Positions 12,851-13,225 of a DNA stretch of 13,225 nt are shown one piece after another; position 1 is the first letter of the stretch; every line of letters starts with the position of its first letter. A program made the position numbers and the translations under genes. Origin of the DNA: Syntrophomonadaceae bacterium (lineage in GTDB: Bacteria > Bacillota > Dethiobacteria > DTU022); NCBI GenBank assembly GCA_007119335.1, contig SKPU01000014.1:1-13225 (forward strand). Direction: 5' to 3'. The notes under the pieces are model-generated. The model had not been told where the DNA came from. It did no database searches and saw only the letters and a program-made list of their open reading frames with translations.

Positions 12851-13225
12851 GTGAAGATGGCTGTGCATACAATAATACGTGATTTTCATCAAGCCCGCTG
12901 GGATGAACCAATAATTTACGAAATGACAAACCCCGGTGAAATAGGAATAAAACTGCCGGAAATTGAACCGGAAATTGACACTGAAACCGGCAATATTGAT
13001 CAGCTAATACCGAAGAAACTTTTGCGTTCCAACTCTCCGGCCTTACCGGAAATGTCTCAAATGAGGGTTCTTAAGCATTACCTGCACCTATCACAGGAAA
13101 ACCTGGGAGCCGATTTAAACGTTGATATTGGCCAGGGGACCTGTACCATGAAATACAGTCCCAAGATAAACGAAAATTTTGCATCTTCCCCTAAAATAGT
13201 AGATTTACATCCCCTGCAAGATGAA
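12851..13225 (+). CDS. gcvPB: GcvPB-like protein (subunit 2 of a two-subunit P-protein), non-canonical, cut by the right edge
   Basis: The first 125 codons of a protein related to glycine dehydrogenase subunit 2 (about 480-490 residues), which binds PLP. It begins at GTG 12851 (ATG 12857 is possible), three bases after the GcvPA-like stop, with AAGGAGG inside the preceding gene's last codons, so translation is coupled. Seen: IIYEMTNPGEIGIKLPEIE, PALPEMSQMRVLKHYLHLSQ, TCTMKYSPKINE (97-108) and LHPLQDE, all family blocks. The canonical FYPLGSCTMKY reads VDIGQGTCTMKY, changing the loop just before the conserved TMKY. This matches the unusual motifs of the partner subunit and suggests they evolved together for another substrate. 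The PLP lysine lies beyond the window and cannot be checked. Confidence 0.9.
   Translation, partial: MKMAVHTIIRDFHQARWDEPIIYEMTNPGEIGIKLPEIEPEIDTETGNIDQLIPKKLLRSNSPALPEMSQMRVLKHYLHLSQENLGADLNVDIGQGTCTMKYSPKINENFASSPKIVDLHPLQDE

Overview
The window looks like chromosomal DNA from an anaerobic, low-to-mid GC Firmicute (Clostridia-like). The evidence is strong GGAGG ribosome binding sites, sigma-A type promoters, a HutP-type antiterminator, two-subunit (gcvPA/gcvPB style) P-protein genes, an OpuC-type ABC transporter and an MttB-family corrinoid methyltransferase. The exported binding protein is extremely acidic while the cytoplasmic proteins are not. This hints at a saline or alkaline habitat, but it is only a hint.

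Layout. (1) Positions 1-2950, minus strand: a promoter, a roughly 150-nt leader with a HutP-type attenuator, hutH (histidine ammonia-lyase), hutP, and the first 201 codons of an MttB-family methyltransferase that appears to start at ATT and runs off the left edge. (2) Positions 2950-6566, plus strand, divergent: an OpuC-like transporter in the order permease, ATPase, permease, lipoprotein binding protein. (3) Positions 6607-7932, minus strand: an MFS transporter, possibly preceded by a tiny membrane-protein ORF. (4) Positions 8220 to the right edge, plus strand: a YtcJ-type amidohydrolase, two tandem short-chain dehydrogenases, and a GcvPA-like/GcvPB-like pair (the second truncated by the edge). 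The pair is related to glycine dehydrogenase but lacks several of its usual motifs.

How the parts may work together. hutH, hutP and the methyltransferase share one strand behind one attenuator. The attenuator carries three NAG triplets at four-base spacing just before an intrinsic terminator, so histidine would be expected to turn on all three genes. A quaternary-amine demethylase co-induced with histidine ammonia-lyase, beside a divergent quaternary-amine importer, suggests use of a histidine betaine such as hercynine: import, demethylation to histidine, deamination to urocanate. This is inference. The right-hand operon may be a separate and possibly undescribed catabolic route around a non-canonical P-protein-like decarboxylase. 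I saw no rRNA, tRNA, CRISPR array, insertion sequence or phage gene.
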